From Theocolax elegans (Eukaryota > Arthropoda > Insecta > Hymenoptera > Cerocephalidae), in the NCBI GenBank assembly GCA_026168455.1, contig CM047430.1:28611237-28675236 (forward strand): a stretch of 64,000 nucleotides of DNA, in the 5' to 3' direction. The position numbers and the translations under genes are program-made. The notes below the pieces were generated by a model. It was not told the origin of the DNA. It saw only the letters and a list, made by a program, of their open reading frames with translations, and ran no database searches. Of this stretch, positions 22,959 through 37,415 are shown piece after piece (the first letter of the stretch is position 1; every line of letters begins with the position of its first letter).

Positions 22959-25605
22959 TGCACCGCCACCGCCACCGCCGACGCCGCCGCGGGCAGCGCC
23001 AGAAACGCCCCCGCAGCCTCTTCGCCCACATCGTCAGGCCAACTTTCTAGATATGAATTAACAGAGTTACGGAGCTTCTGCAAGCGCGCGAGTTATGCGG
23101 CTTACCAACTTGAAAATGTTTCGGAGCTGTTACGCGCCCCCCGTCCCCCGTCCCCGGTCCCCCGTCCCTCGACCTCCCGGCCCGGCTTCTTCCTCCCCCT
23201 CTTGGTCTTCTCTCACCGTGACTCTCCGATCTTCTCCTCACCCCTGGCCTTCTTCGCGGCTGATCGGTCGTTTTCCAAGGGAGCCGCAGCACTGCTGCAT
23301 CGGGCATCGAGGGAGCGAGCCTCCAGTGGGACTGCGGGCCCTCCTTCTTTTCTCGGGGCACCGTCCATGGAGACTCGATTATTTGTACTCGACGATTAAA
23401 CTACACTGATTATGCAAATGCTTTGATTGTTCCGCTCCTCGTAGAAGCCGCATAATAAGCGGTGCCCTTTGTGCCTCTCGGCTACTTTCGCTCGGCTACT
23501 TGCACACAGCCACGCACACACGCGTACAGCCTGAATTGATTTCGAGTGACGGTGCACGCGCGCCGCTTTATGTTTCTCCGTCGCCGCGTATACATACCCA
23601 TACACGCGTACACGCGCACCTGCACACCCACGCGTATAGGTATACGAAACTTACACTCCGATTCTATAACGCAATCAACTTTTATGTAATGTATATTATA
23701 CCCCTGCGGTTTGTTGTTGCACGCGCATAACTTATTTATTTTGTCTACATACCTCCTCTTCGAATATGTATTTAATTACCTGTGTAAAGAACCAAAGGAA
23801 TATCTACCTATGTATATCGTTATGCCGGTATCGCTATTGTTGTATTAAATATTACCCGAATCAACGATGCATTGATTGATATAATATCATAATTTAGAAT
23901 TACTTTACCAAGACTCGCGTATCTCACTCCCCTCAGGCGGTATAGTCGATTATATTCTTCACCGACTATTGTTGTACGTACTAAGCAAATATACAACCGA
24001 TCTATACCTCCTTACCCGTCCGTCGAATTATCAATTTAGACGCTCAATTTTCCATTTATTCGATATTATGCTCTTCATGACGATGATACTCTTAATAATA
24101 CATCATTCGTCTTATACGTTAATCTAATTTTCAAATTTAAAGGATCTTATATATTGATCATTGCGCGAATCTTCATCTTATTTGTGTAATTTTTTTTAAT
24201 TATTCGAACAAATTAAAATATTTTTAATTAAAACGATTGGATTATTGTAATACATTTAAATTTTTGCTAAAAAATTTAATCAAAGGACATTATTCTTAAC
24301 CATACGTATGCATTCATTTAGTTATCCCAAGACAACGTTACAATTATAAAAATTGTTGTTTGTGAATCTAAATACAAGTTACCAGGGAGAACATGGAGGA
24401 AATGATCGAGTCGACGAAATGATCGCAGGGGGAGTCGTCGAAGAAGAGGATATAATATCAGGACCGTTTTCGGTCGGTATATACATTTCAGTCGGCTCGG
24501 GAGCGAGCGCGAGCGAGTTCAGGGTCGAGGCATACAGGTGGTCCATAACATAACAGTCACTGCGTTTTATCCGGTAGTAAACCGGCGCGGCGGCAGGCGC
24601 TCGGCTCTATGATTTAATACCCTATGGGCTTCTCTCTCGCTCTCTCGGCCCCATTTCCCTCCCCCGCTCGTTTTCTCTTATACCACCAGCGCGCGCGCGC
24701 GCGCCCGCGCCTCCCTGTCCGCCCTCCCGATAGACACGCGGATGCACGCGCGTGCCTACGCTAACCTACTGAGAGACTCGCGCGAAACGCGAATTGTCAT
24801 CGTATTATGGGATCGTTGTGTTTACGTCATCGCCTCCGAGCTAGACTTTATGGCGTATCGGGACATACGGAGATACCAGATTTCCGGGCTATACCACCGT
24901 TACGTACGTTAGATTGGTGTTAGATTATAATACCAATACTACGAGCTGGTCACCCTAATATATAGATTAAAAATTCTTTCTCACTTTCTCATTGTGGAAA
25001 ACCAATAAACGAAAATTACTCTGCGCAACAAGAAAGTTGTTGTAGAATATTTATCGTACAAGAGAAACCTACCTAACGTTCAAATCCGGCAAGTTTTCTC
25101 AAAGTTTAGCATAAACCTGGGGTCCTAATTTACTTTTTTATCACTGATAGTATCAGCGATTATGTGCCTTAAATATAGATGGGATTTCGTAGGTACCGCA
25201 TCGCGTATGACGATATAGAGAGGGAAAAACTTAGTGGTTTTTCTTCATCTTTCCTCTGTATCTCGGTCGAGCGAGTTGTCCGTGCTCGTTCGCCGACTAG
25301 GAAGCCCGGCTACCTTATCTTATCCTGGGCAGCCCGATCCACCGGGACATTAATACAATAAAGACGTTCGCGTTGTGAATTAATCGGACATCTATTGAAC
25401 GACCGACCCGCGTTTCGATGAACCTCGCGCACGCTACTCAATGGAGATGTTCCCAGAATCGGATTTCAAATCGGAAATGTACTTGCGAACTTGTATTTTA
25501 TCTTATGTGTGTGTATATATATATGTCTTTCCTTCTTTTTTCTTTCAATTATTTATTATTTCGTTATAAAGTATTTCATTGCACATTTATTTATACTTAC
25601 AAGGG

Positions 25606-26160
25606 GAGTACTTGACCTCTGAGAAACGAATCTTATCCTAACTTTGGTATGTCTTTTATAATATAAAAATGTGAAGAAACCCAAGTTATCTCTTGCCAAT
25701 GGCCACTATTGCGGGAGTTATTCGATATCTAATAATAATATTAGTAAAAATTACTTCCAATTTCATCGCTTATAACTCGAAAACAAATAGAGGTAGGCAC
25801 TCAAACCAAAAACCAGAAGAAAGTTGAGTTCAAGTATATATGGTTTGAAAAAAAGCTCAAATTGCGTAATTTGGAGAAAAGGTATCAAGAAAATAATAAA
25901 TGGAAGAAATTTTAACCAAAATTTAATATGAAAAATTTATTGTTTCTTTTGGCCTAATAATCTTTAATTAAAACAACTTTTAAATACCGTTATTAATTAT
26001 ATTTTTACTAATGTGAAGCATTATGATAATTTTTGAATAAATTGAAATTAAAAAATAAAGTTTCGGTATACTGTTTTTTGAAAAATAATTGCACAAAATA
26101 GACTTGCTCGTTCCCTTAGTAATAAACTTATTAAAACGTTCGAAAGAATGTCAAGTACTC
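25606..26160. mobile_element. Possible MITE-like element, short inverted ends
   Basis: GAGTACTTGAC at 25606-25616 is matched by its reverse complement at 26150-26160. The interior is about 530 bp of AT-rich DNA that includes TTATAACTCGAAAAC, of a type often seen in insect repeats. There is no ORF and no clear target-site duplication, so an 11-bp match by chance cannot be excluded. It needs copies elsewhere in the genome to be accepted. Confidence 0.25.
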
Positions 26161-27262
26161 TTTTATTCAGAGTATAGCTAGGAAAAGTTGGTATATAGTA
26201 CGACAAGCACTGAATTAATGTAAATGGAAATTAACAATTCGCGTGCGGTAAATTCTCTCTAGCAATTACAAAGTTAAACACGAATTTTCAGGAGTTAATA
26301 CGTAACGTCATAAAAGTGCAAATCATTCCGCATTTGCGCCTGAGCAAGTCGAAATGTCCCTCCGCGTATGCTCAAAATTTTCCGAGGAAATTCTTTTCCA
26401 TAGTAAGAATTTCGAGCGAGTTGTAATTGCGAGGTATAAGCCGAGTCGGTGTATATACGTTATGCCGCGTATAGCTCGGGTACACTTATCACTCTGGCTC
26501 GATGGAAGTCCTCGGAGTGGAGTCGCTTGGACGCCATCGTCGGTACAATTATTATTCATCTTATCTCGGCTCGATTTGCATTATATTTAAATTTAAACGC
26601 GCAGCTCGGAATTCTCGTACTCCACTCGTGGTCCGTCTCTCCACCTCTTTACTTGTGGGTACCCTGCGCAGGCTGCGCGCGCAACCCTTCCACCTTTATA
26701 CGAGTGCGCGTCCGTCCTCTCGACGAAGGCGCGAGCTTGCATGCATGCGCGTTACTCCCGACTGCTCCGCGAGCAGCTTAGACCTCGAGCTATACCATCG
26801 ACGTGGAAATATAGTGAAATGTTATCTATCGATGTTATCTACCTATCGTTTACTTATTATTTCATTAACAACCACTGATAACGACGTTTCATCCTCTTTA
26901 ATTTACCCAGAGATTTTTCATTTCAGATATTTTATCTTATTTGAGCAACATCGATGTATTCATTTCAGTTTAAATTACTATATATTTTCTATTACAACAA
27001 ATTATTACTCTTTCTATTAAAATTTTCTATGTTCTTCCGTTACAAGTATTACACTTTTTGCTCTGGTATCCTTATTTTTTTAGAATAAAACGTTTGCCTC
27101 GTAATGCAACGTATCTGTTTTACGATATTCGCTACGTCTTATATAGTAAATAACGGTCATTGTTTAACAAACCCAAAGATAATAAATTATCGTTTGTCTG
27201 TGAGCCGTCTAGAAAATATTGCCGCAAACACTGTATTATTTATAATCTTCGAGTTATATGAA

Positions 27263-27263
<1 letters not shown>

Positions 27264-27298
<35 letters not shown>
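27264..27298. repeat. (AAT)n microsatellite
   Basis: A run of about 35 bp of AAT triplets giving poly-Asn or poly-Leu in short open frames on the two strands. It has no gene context. Confidence 0.97.
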
Positions 27299-29594
27299 TC
27301 CATTTGTATTTTAATTTGCAAACTGTGTATCGCGATTCTCGGTAACATCTTGTGAAATAAAAGTTTTATTGAATTCCGAATGATCGGTCGAGGTAGGAAC
27401 AACGACGACACTACACGTAAACAGGCAGCAGTCGAAACGTTTACATCGTATCAAAGCGTAGATCGACCTCTTCGTAAAAGCTTTAACTCGGTGCTCAAGA
27501 TGTTCCCAGTGTAAAAAGGCTCTTATTTTCCAGTGCCTGGACCATTTTGCGCAAAGTATAAACTTGGACTCCTTGGAATAGCTACGGAGAAGTGTGCTGC
27601 GTTGTAGCGTTACGGTATAGCGTTCTTTTCGCATAGAAAAAAAAGGTTGACGCGTACAAGACGAGCCATTGACGCGCCTTTCGGCGGTTAATAGAGGGAG
27701 CGTGAAGGGGTTGGCTGCTCATCGAGCCATGCGACTGCAACACTTCCCAAAAGCGTTAAAGGGTCGCCGCAACGCCGTAATATACACTCGAGCCGTTATT
27801 TACGAGGCGACGCCGCGCTCGCCGAGTTCCTCGGTGTTGTTCGGTCTACGTATACGTATAAAGGCGTTGTAGGTAGGCCCTTGGCCTAGTGCATCTATAT
27901 GTACACGGACATATTTATGACGTAGCCAGACGGGGTGCGAAGGAAGCAGGTTTGACGTTGATAAAGGCTCCTGGCGAATCGGAAAACGAAACTTGTTTCT
28001 CCTTGCGATTTTTTTCGAGTGCCCGGAAACAACCGTCTATATACCGTTTACTTTTACATCTTAGTAAACTCCGACTATATGGCGCATTAGCTTTCTAACT
28101 TGCTTTGTCTTTTACGATCTTTTTATAATGCTATATTTTTCCTTTTACACGATGTCTGACCCGTTAATGCCGTTTATCAACTCGTCCATCGGCGTGCACG
28201 CGCTTTTTTTACCTTTGCGTTCGACACAAAAAAAGGAAGGCTAACAGAAAAACTGATCAACCGTGAAACAGCACCACAACAATGTTCGAGAGTTCATTTT
28301 TTTCTCTAACGATAGTAAATTATCGTTGCGCAACCTCATATAAATGATATTATTTATTAATTCCATGAGTTGAAAGAACTATCTAATACTCTATAATTTT
28401 AAACCGAATCAATTACGTAAATATCTTCATAACTGAGCTTTATTGTGTTACTCGTGAATTAATAATTATTGCATAAAGCTTTATGCTCGTAAATACATAC
28501 TCAGCATAATAAATTAAATAAGAAAAAATATGTATAACTTCGTGCAAGTGTTTTATTTTCATCCGAAAATTAAAAAACAATAATTTAATAAACCCAAGTT
28601 GTGTGAAATTTTAAGTATAAAAATCTATCTCTTCGAATAAACTTTAATTTATATCAAATTCACATTTATAATTAAAATATATAATTATAATAATTAACGC
28701 TCATCCTCGTAAATATCTAAGTTCTGTCAAATAAAATAAATAAATTGAATTTAAGATATTTAATAAATAATAAGAATTAAATAAATGATAATTTATATAT
28801 TGTGTTATCGTAGTGTGAGTAAAGTCCGAATAATAGCTTTTATTAAATAACATTGAAAATAATTAATTCAGAAGTACAATAAACTTTTGGAATGAATGTA
28901 AATTTTTAGAATGTAGTATTTTATCAAAAATTGATTATAGCTGATCGATAATGATTACACCTATTATTAACATATTCATAATCTTACGCACATTTCTATA
29001 GTATGTCAATTAAATATCAATATAAAAAAGTTCTCACGCCTAACTAGCTTAAATAACGCTTAAAATTGTATTAAATTGAATAAAGTTTATTTGTAAAACT
29101 AATATACTGAGTATTTAACTTTATTTTAAAATCAATACATATATAACTGCGGAATGAATTAATGAAATATCTGTCTTTGTTATATTTTAATTATACTTTA
29201 AAATGACAGAGAATGACACGATAATTTGCATCGATCGATCAAATTGGTTAAAGATAAAATAACAAAAAGAATGAGTGTAACAAATATGTGAAAAAAATAT
29301 ACTTTACCATATTCAATGTCAGTTAAATTAATGTATAATATAAATGTGCAATAACGGGCTATTCCCTTTAACCCATAAGTACGGGGATATTTAACGAATG
29401 AAATTGCTCGTCTCGGAGCATTCGAACGCAAAAAATTCGATCAAAAGTATCCGGGGCGATACGCGGTCCGAGAATAGAGAGAAAAATAGGAGAAGAGGAA
29501 ATGAATGAAGGAAGGAAGAAGGAGGACGATGGGTGGTAAAAGGGAGGAAAAAGAGAAAAGAAAGTGGTGGTTTGGCGGGGCGCACGGAGGCGCA

Positions 29595-29597
<3 letters not shown>

Positions 29598-29655
<58 letters not shown>

Positions 29656-29660
29656 TCTCC
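29598..29660. repeat. Long (CT)n microsatellite
   Basis: About 63 bp of CT with a single A interruption at 29650, the longest dinucleotide run in the window. A GC-rich patch with GCC/GTC repeats follows (about 29660-29990). Confidence 0.97.
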
Positions 29661-30066
29661 TCCGGGGCGTCGGGCGGCGATAAAGGTGACGTAGGGCGTC
29701 GCGACGTCCGTCAAGCCCGAGCCGGTTGGTCGGCGGTGGCGGGGTGCGCAGCCTCTCGCGACCGGCTCCAGGGTCAAGGAACGGCGCAGACGCGGCCAGA
29801 ACCTAGGAGAGCCTCGTCCCTCTGACGCAGACTCCACCGGCCCGAGGGAGAGAAGGCGAGAGCGCACAACCCCCTCTGTGTAAATGGCGACCTGTACAAA
29901 CCAATCGTATTCCCGTTTCCATCCCTCTTTCTCGACGCCACCGCCGACGCCGACGCCGCCGTCGCCGTCGCCGTCGCCGTCGCTTTCCTACGGATACTTC
30001 TTTTTCTCTTTTTATTTTCTCCTATCCCCTCTATCCTGCCCTTTTGTACGTAGATATTATATATAT

Positions 30067-30068
<2 letters not shown>

Positions 30069-30103
<35 letters not shown>
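30069..30103. repeat. (CA)n microsatellite
   Basis: A perfect AC run of about 35 bp followed by ACATATAC repeats to about 30130. It explains the Thr-His and Val-Cys open frames here. Confidence 0.97.
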
Positions 30104-30111
<8 letters not shown>

Positions 30112-33100
30112 TATACATACACATATATACGTATACCTATATTACCTTTCCTATTCTCTCTTTCTCTCGGTTTCAACGATTTTCTTATTTTTTTCTCTTT
30201 GCCTTACTTACTTTGCGGGCTTTCCTTCTGCTTCTTTCTTTTTTTTCCGTCGTTTTTGATCCTCCCGTAATTTTCGTTTTATTAAATTTTCGTGAATTAC
30301 TCGAAAGTTTTGGTGGTAGCTTTTCGCGCTACTATTTTTCTCTCGTTTTTTAAGAAAGTCTTTTTATATCTCAAGAGCGTAGCCGGTGTGTTCTTTTTCA
30401 GCATTTCTATTTCTTCGAGCAGGTTTGGTTCGTTTTTTTTTATACGGCAGATTCCTGTTCTTGGTACAACCTTCTCTTTAATGGATTTTTTCAAAGTTGG
30501 ATTGAAAAAAATTTAATTAAAATAGCGCAAACTTACATTTGTTCGTATCAAGGGGAAACTAATCTTGGTGAATTAGAGGTTTCATATACCTTCAGAAAAA
30601 TATCGCGTTAATTGATTAACTTTCTTTTACCATAAAGTTTGTTTCTGTTACTATATACCTATATCTATATATGCAACAATTCAAACAATTTCTGGTGTAA
30701 ACCATTGCTTATTTCGAGTGACACGCCGCTTTCACGGACAAGAAGCAGAAGTTAAAAAAATACTCGAGCAACAATATACAAAGGCTTTCCTCGAGACTTT
30801 CACGTGTTGCTAATCCTTCGGCGGGTCTCTCTTCCCCCCCCCCTTTCCCCCCCCCCTCTCTCTCTCCCCCTTATCGCAATAAATATCTCCGAGGGCCGCG
30901 CTCGAGTTTGAAAATTATTTATGAATCGCCGTTTCGGCCGCAAATCACGAAAAGACGAGGAACGCGGACCGTTCTTTGCCGATAAATTATTTATTCGCGT
31001 CTGTGTGCAGTTTCTTTCCGCGTCATTGTGTGGACGCGCGAGCGCGCCTACGTGCGAAAGGAGAATCGCGTTTACTTGTCCGGCAACGTATAGAGGCGGT
31101 ATACGTAATAAACTCCGGCAGAAGCAGGAAGTCGCGAAAGGGCGAGGTACGTCACTTGGAGAAAGAGACTCATTTTCTTATGGATCTTATGTACGCTCGC
31201 TGGAATTGCTGGTTTTATTGAGGAAATTACAACACGGGAATTAACTAAAGCCGTTCGAGTGCGTAACTTTCTTTGTAAAAGCTGCTATGAATACGTAATC
31301 TTTGTAACAAGTGTAAACGCTCCGATTCATAGATTAGTTTTTTACACATCCCTATAATACACAATATATAGCTTCACGGAAAAGTTTTATTATTTACATT
31401 AACAAATCCGTATAGCTGCGCAGAATCTACGAATATTTATTTAGCAATGTGAAGTATATAGATTTAAATAATATTATGTATAACGTACAAACGATAACGA
31501 TGCCATACTAACAACTTATTATTTTAATTATAATATGCGAAATTAGTATTTAACTCGGCTTATGTCTCATAATATAGTAGTAGAATTTTACTCAACTGAT
31601 TTACCGTGATACAAAAAAATATCATATTTAGAATAAAGGCACATAATTATCGAAAATATGTGTATATACACCATTGATCACGGTAAAATTGGAAGCGATA
31701 AAAAAAATATTGAAAAGCAGAGTCGATTTTCCGAGGAAATTCTTGACGGCCTTATCGCACAGTTAGCATAATAATATTATCGTTCGAGACATTTGCGCTT
31801 TTTTCTCGCCCTCGATTCCTTCAGCCTACCGCAGGTTATTTCCATAAGTGCTTTGCCTATATAAATCACGCGGCTTGCGCTTTCCGTCATACCTGACCGC
31901 AATGAAATCGTTTCAATCGGTCGTATGGTGCTCTTCTCTAAGAAACAATGCACTTTCCTCACGATATTTATTCTGCACTATGTGTTAACTTTTAAATTAT
32001 CTAACTTATTCTGATGTATATCAATTTTATAAAGATACCTTTTATTAAGATTAAATTATAACTAAGAATAATATTATTTACATAATGTTTTATACACTAT
32101 AATTCACTGTGTTAGAATGGATTAGATTTTGATCAATTTAGAACGAAGAAAAAATTGATATATCTCTATAAATTGGTATATTATGTTTATTGATTTAATT
32201 AACGACAGAAATTGCCATTGATGTTCATTAAAATTCCATTTTGTATAAAGCACTTTATTTTAAAATTCAGTCGAATGCGGTTAGCTTTAGATAATGCAAA
32301 GGTGCTGTTGTTCCCGAGTAAGAGCCATCGGGTACGTAAAAAAGAAACGGCTTCGTTTCTTTGTTTATGACCGTTGGAAAGTTATCTCGATATATAAAAT
32401 GAAACGTTTTATGACATTTCGGAAGAAAAAAAAGAATATAACGCTAGTGCAGAAAAAGAGCTGCAAAATTGTCGGACGAGAGTGCATCAAGAGAGCTTGA
32501 TAAAATCGATAAGGAGTTTCTATGCGTTGTGCCAGTCTGAGGAAATGGAAGTCTCGCGAGATGAAGCCTCGGGAATTGAGGCTTTTAAAGGAAAACGAAA
32601 ATTCTGGAGCGTGATTTCGATTTTAAGGGGCTGTTAGACACGAAAGACATTATTCCGCGATTCCTTCTTATACACAAAAATTGCATTATTTTCTTATTGC
32701 AATTTTAGTAACTGCAAGTGCAAACATTCTTATAACATAGTAATTTTGAATTTTTATCAACTGCAAAGTACGTTGCATTGCGATTTTATACCGAATTTAA
32801 TAATTTAGCAAATAACGTAACAATTTTCGCATTTTCGTTTTACTATTGAAAGAAATATTTAATTTAATAACACTCGTAACCAGGTAGTTTTTGATACCCA
32901 CCATTAAGCAATTAGAAGAACAACCGTTATAAGAAAGACGAAATGAAGGAAAGATTGTCTGAGGTAAGAAGTTGATCGATCGTAAACGTTCGGTAAAGTA
33001 GAACATAAAATTATCGTAAAGTTAAGCTTTTTTTCCCTCTATATACCGATTCTTTATCGTAGAGATGAAATAATCATATACTGTTTTGTAGTCGTATATG

Positions 33101-33340
33101 GTGTTTCAAATTCACGTATATTTACTCGTTGACTTATAACGATCGAAAAAATTTTCGTACTAAATGGTTCTCGCGTTAAAGATACGTCTATGTCTATATC
33201 TGCGTGTCTAGATAATGCGTTAGTACCATTGGGACGGGCGCACATGATTGCGCACAAGTCGCGCATGCGCATAGGAGCTAGCAGAGGTCAACCAGATGAG
33301 TCGATTTATGGTGGCTCTCGACGACAACAACGATGATGCG

Positions 33341-33343
<3 letters not shown>

Positions 33344-33378
<35 letters not shown>
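33344..33378. repeat. (GA)n microsatellite
   Basis: A perfect GA run of about 35 bp, complementary to the (CT)n run at 33896-33933, about 520 bp away. Confidence 0.97.
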
Positions 33379-33381
<3 letters not shown>

Positions 33382-33894
33382 CATTTCGGAGATTGCCAAC
33401 CTGCTACAATGGCGAATACCCTCGTATTCTTACGCGTCAACTTGGCTATAGTTTATGTGTCTGTCGTTACGGATGTCCATTGTGTAGAAATGATCTTGCG
33501 TATATCCGGAGAATGAACGTATAATACTTATACATCTACTTAAGGATCGTACAAAATCCTATAAAAACTGTAAACAAGAAGGGGATTTTTTTAGGGTACT
33601 TTTGTGGATATAAGATTCTCCGTTTCCACTTTTATGAGAATATAATACATCTTAACGTTGAATTTACTTGTAAACGAGTTTATGATTTTTAAAACGATAT
33701 TTTTTATCAATTATTTAACACCTATATTTACCTTATTTTTATTAACTAAGGCAGTTTCAACCGCGCTGTTTTCTTTTCTGGTTTTATATTATGTTAAATT
33801 TTACCGATTTTTCAAAATAAATATTAAATTATTATAGGTTATACTTTTAAATGTTCACATGGTCACAAAGCATATCTTTGAATTTTGACTCGTG

Positions 33895-33895
<1 letters not shown>

Positions 33896-33933
<38 letters not shown>
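33896..33933. repeat. (CT)n microsatellite
   Basis: A perfect CT run of about 38 bp, followed by TATC repeats near 33950 and a run of C at 34008-34020. Confidence 0.97.
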
Positions 33934-33934
<1 letters not shown>

Positions 33935-36900
33935 GATAAATCAATACCTATCTATCTATCTCTTTTTTACATTCGGACCATTTCTCCTTAACTTTTTCTC
34001 GCGAAGCCCCCCCCCCCCCCTCAGAATTAAAAAAATCATCCGTAACTCGATGACATTCATAACAGTCAATCAAAACGATCTTATTTTGGCTTTTTGGGTA
34101 AATAGGAATAATTATTTAGGACGACATTTCGATGTGTTATTTAATAATGATTTAACAGTAATAAACTCAAGAAACCATTTCATCAATTTATGAAAGATTG
34201 TAAATGAAAATATAAAATATTACAATATTTAATTCATAAAGAGTGAAGGAGCATCTAAAAATGTAGCGTGGAGTGGATTTGCAGATCGGAGAATTACAAA
34301 TCCCACGGCGCGTATCGAATGGAAACGTGAAGAGGTCAGGACGATGTTGGTCTTTTGCTGCGCGAGTCGGTCGGCGAGGCCCTTTGAGTGTCGCGTTTTA
34401 ACAGCCTCCGTTGCATAAATTAATCCAGAAGCCCGATATCGTTTGATTTGCCGCGCGTCGAATCTCGCACACGTATGCACGTCCTCCTCCCTCCTTTCCT
34501 CTGACTCTCTCCCTCGGTTCTTTTCTTCCCACGTCATTAGACACGCTCACTCCCACTACTTTGCGTTCCTCCTCCCTTTTTCTCGTACCGTGCACTTTAA
34601 ATGTATTTTACGGCATACCTCGGCAGTCTCGGCTGGTACCGCGCACTTTTCACGGCTCGATAGCTCCTATGCTAATTCCTTCTGACGAGCTGACGGGTGC
34701 ACCGAGGGACTTGATAAGACGCCGCTTCGCAGATCTGGAAAAATCGCGTATTCGATGCTGAATCGCGAACTTGTTTTACGTGGCAATCCCATATCATCGT
34801 TCAATTTATTTTTTCTATTATTACAAATTATTGTATGCTCTTTATCTATTTGCTTTACTCTATTCAATTCAAGAGATGTTAATATTGTATATCTGTGTGT
34901 AAGACTGGTCGACTTGATTGAACTTACTCTATGTATCAACAATTTTTATAGTTTTCGCGATTTATATTATTACATATATAAATAAAAATAATTATATAAA
35001 TATGAGGGATGATCTTATAGTATAAAGATTTAATTTTTTACTTTATAAAATGCTTTAAATTTAAATAATCTTCAGAATAAAATGTTATGAGATCGAAGAC
35101 ATAATATTAAAATAGTGTTTAGTTTTTTGTTAACATATTCTTTGTTATACAAAAATCGAGTGCAAGAATATTAACTAATGGTTTTTAGCAAATTTATATG
35201 TCTATTAAAAAATAATTGTCTTGAGCTAAGAAATAAACTGGAATAAATTTGTTCTGCGTATCATGTTAGGAATAAGGTTACTTTTTTTTAAAAGAAGAAG
35301 CACGATAAATTAAAAGAAAGTAAGTTTCTTTAATACGTACAACTCGTCTAATCCCAATAATAAACGCCCGACACTAATTGCATAAAAAGGCAGTGAGTCA
35401 ACGCCAGCTATAAAGAGAAACTTCAGCCAAGTCTTCCCTACGTCCCAAGATTTTCCGAAAGTCGAGAAAATCTTTTAATTTCGCCGGTGTATTTTTGCTC
35501 CCGTCCATTGTCGTTTTTCTTCTCTCGTTCCTTCGTTCACCTCTATCTCATCCCACCCTCCTCAACCTCCATATATCTGGCGCTCACTCGCTCTCTTTCT
35601 CTCTCTCTCTCTCTCTCCCTTTCTTTCTCATATACACACGCCCCTCCACCACCTCTTTCTTTCCTTCAGCGCTTTCTTTTCCGCCTTTTTACTTTTGTCC
35701 TCGACGCGCTCGCCTTTTCCTATCCCATCGCGGATCAATACGCGCCGCCCCGTAAATGTGATTGTTGTTCGATTTCTTGCGTCTTAATTGCCCTCGCGGC
35801 GCTCAACGACGTAATTACCAAATAAAAACCTGCGCGTTGCCGCCACTTTACTTCCCTTTCTTCGTCGAGCGGTAAAGGACTGCTGCGCACCTTTGCCACA
35901 GCGCGCGGTCTACGTGTGTGCCTGCCAGACTGCCGGAGCTTTTATATATGCGTTAGTTTGTATGCACTGTTTAGTTATGTACGAGAAAGAGAAGGAGGGA
36001 ATGAGGGAATGAGGGAAGGAGAGAAGGATAGAGGGATAGAGGAAGCATGAGGCGATTGCGTGTTGCACACGGGAGTATGGAGCGAAAGGGGAGAGGCCGA
36101 ATCCGGGCGATTGTGTGCGTGCGCGCGTATACGATAGAGGGAAGGGCCGGTTTCGCTCAACACCGAGAGAGAAAATTGCCGACGTAGTTCGAGCGAAACT
36201 CGCGGCGCGTCGCTACAACGAGGACCGCGCTCCGGTCATTCTCGTTTTTGCCGACAGTTGGCAGCACTGGCAGGGAGAGACAAGGTGTTGCACTTTTATT
36301 AAAATGTCGAATGGCTACTCTACCAAATCCATGAAAATACGTTATTCTATCGCCTTTCTCTGTGCAGTACACTGACTCAATTTTCACCTTAGTTATTAAT
36401 TAATTAATCAAGCAAATATAATATATATATATATTTTCAACCAAGCTTAAAGTTCTTTTTTATAATTATTCTCTTAAGAAATAAGAAGCATATACATGGT
36501 TTATACACTGGAACTCAAAGTATTTTTTCGAATATTATTCCATTGGAGAAAAAAGCATTATTTCTATGCATCTTAAAGTTCATACTATTATTTTATTTGA
36601 GTTTTATGGAACATTTCTTTGTATATCTCTTCGTAAAAATAATTAGAAAAATTGTAATTGCGGTGACCAAATATTATTAAATATTAGTCGTATATCCTGA
36701 CAGTCTGTAAATGATGATATAACACAATGAATTATATGCATGAATATACATTTTAGATAAAATAGAATATAGGTAGAGCGAAATAAAAGAATTAATTTCT
36801 GGGTAAAACATTTTATCAATTTTTTACAAAACATTTTTATTTTTATTTTATTTTTATTCATTGGATTGCAGTACAATATATATAATATACGCAGCAGACA

Positions 36901-37260
36901 CTCGAATTAGATTTTTGTATTATTCCAGAGCGAATTTTCATAGATTTTCCTGGAGCTATAAAGAGTCCAATTTGAAAGCCAGCAATCGAATAACAAAAGC
37001 ACAGGATTGCGAGAAAGAGAGGAAGAATATAAGAGCCCGTGCCCCAGCTCCAAATCGAATTCAATATCGACGACTGCGATATAGGATTGATTCCACGGGC
37101 ACTCTCAAATCGAACCTGCGCTCCCATGCACACAAAAATCTAATTAACGAAGCGCGAGTTCGCTTTATACATTTTTATGACCAATTTGTAATCGAATCTC
37201 CCGAAACGCAAAATCCGTACCACGTATCCCCCTCCCCTCCCCTCGCCCCTCCCTCTCACG

Positions 37261-37292
<32 letters not shown>

Positions 37293-37400
37293 CAGTGCTT
37301 TTGAGCGCGTTTTATCTCGTGTAGCGATTGGTCGCACGTCGCCCTCCGGGAGTATAAACACTGGGCATTTGCATGTTTTCCCGATTTAATTAGTTCCGAT

Positions 37401-37415
37401 GCAATTATTAATTGC
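37401..37415. promoter_or_regulatory. Palindromic homeodomain-type site
   Basis: GCAATTA and TAATTGC are exact reverse complements around a single central base. The site carries two TAAT/ATTA cores and lies 13 bp from another TTTAATTAG core. Such paired cores are bound by homeodomain dimers in animals, but AT-rich DNA often shows them by chance. Confidence 0.2.

Larger units (their letters stand above)
22959..29597. other. Non-coding stretch
   Basis: No gene supported. It holds GC-rich patches at about 22960-23650 and 24560-24850 (with a short CG dinucleotide run near 24689-24704), an (AAT)n run at 27264-27298, and long AT-rich tracts (23740-24360, 28100-29400). A possible minus-strand recursive site, a T-rich tract then ACACAG|GTAATT, lies at about 23778. 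It is weaker than the plus-strand one because the donor half is poor. A possible DNA-element fragment is listed separately at 25606-26160. Confidence 0.6.
29661..37258. other. Non-coding stretch
   Basis: No gene supported. It contains a (GCCGTC)n-like patch at 29938-29985, (CA)n at 30069-30103, C-rich runs at 30834-30870 and 34008-34020, (GA)n at 33344-33378 and (CT)n at 33896-33933 and about 35591-35620. GC-richer patches at 30880-31240, 34260-34750 and 35830-36330 have only short unmatched open frames. The rest is AT-rich. Confidence 0.6.

Noticed and set aside
23770..23795. Minus-strand recursive-splice-like string ACACAG|GTAATT
   Set aside because: The donor half departs from GTAAGT and no second donor follows, so it is not listed as a feature.
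26502..27020. 172-codon plus-strand open frame
   Set aside because: Its second half crosses AT-rich intron-like DNA with Ile/Tyr/Phe-rich composition. No domain is visible.
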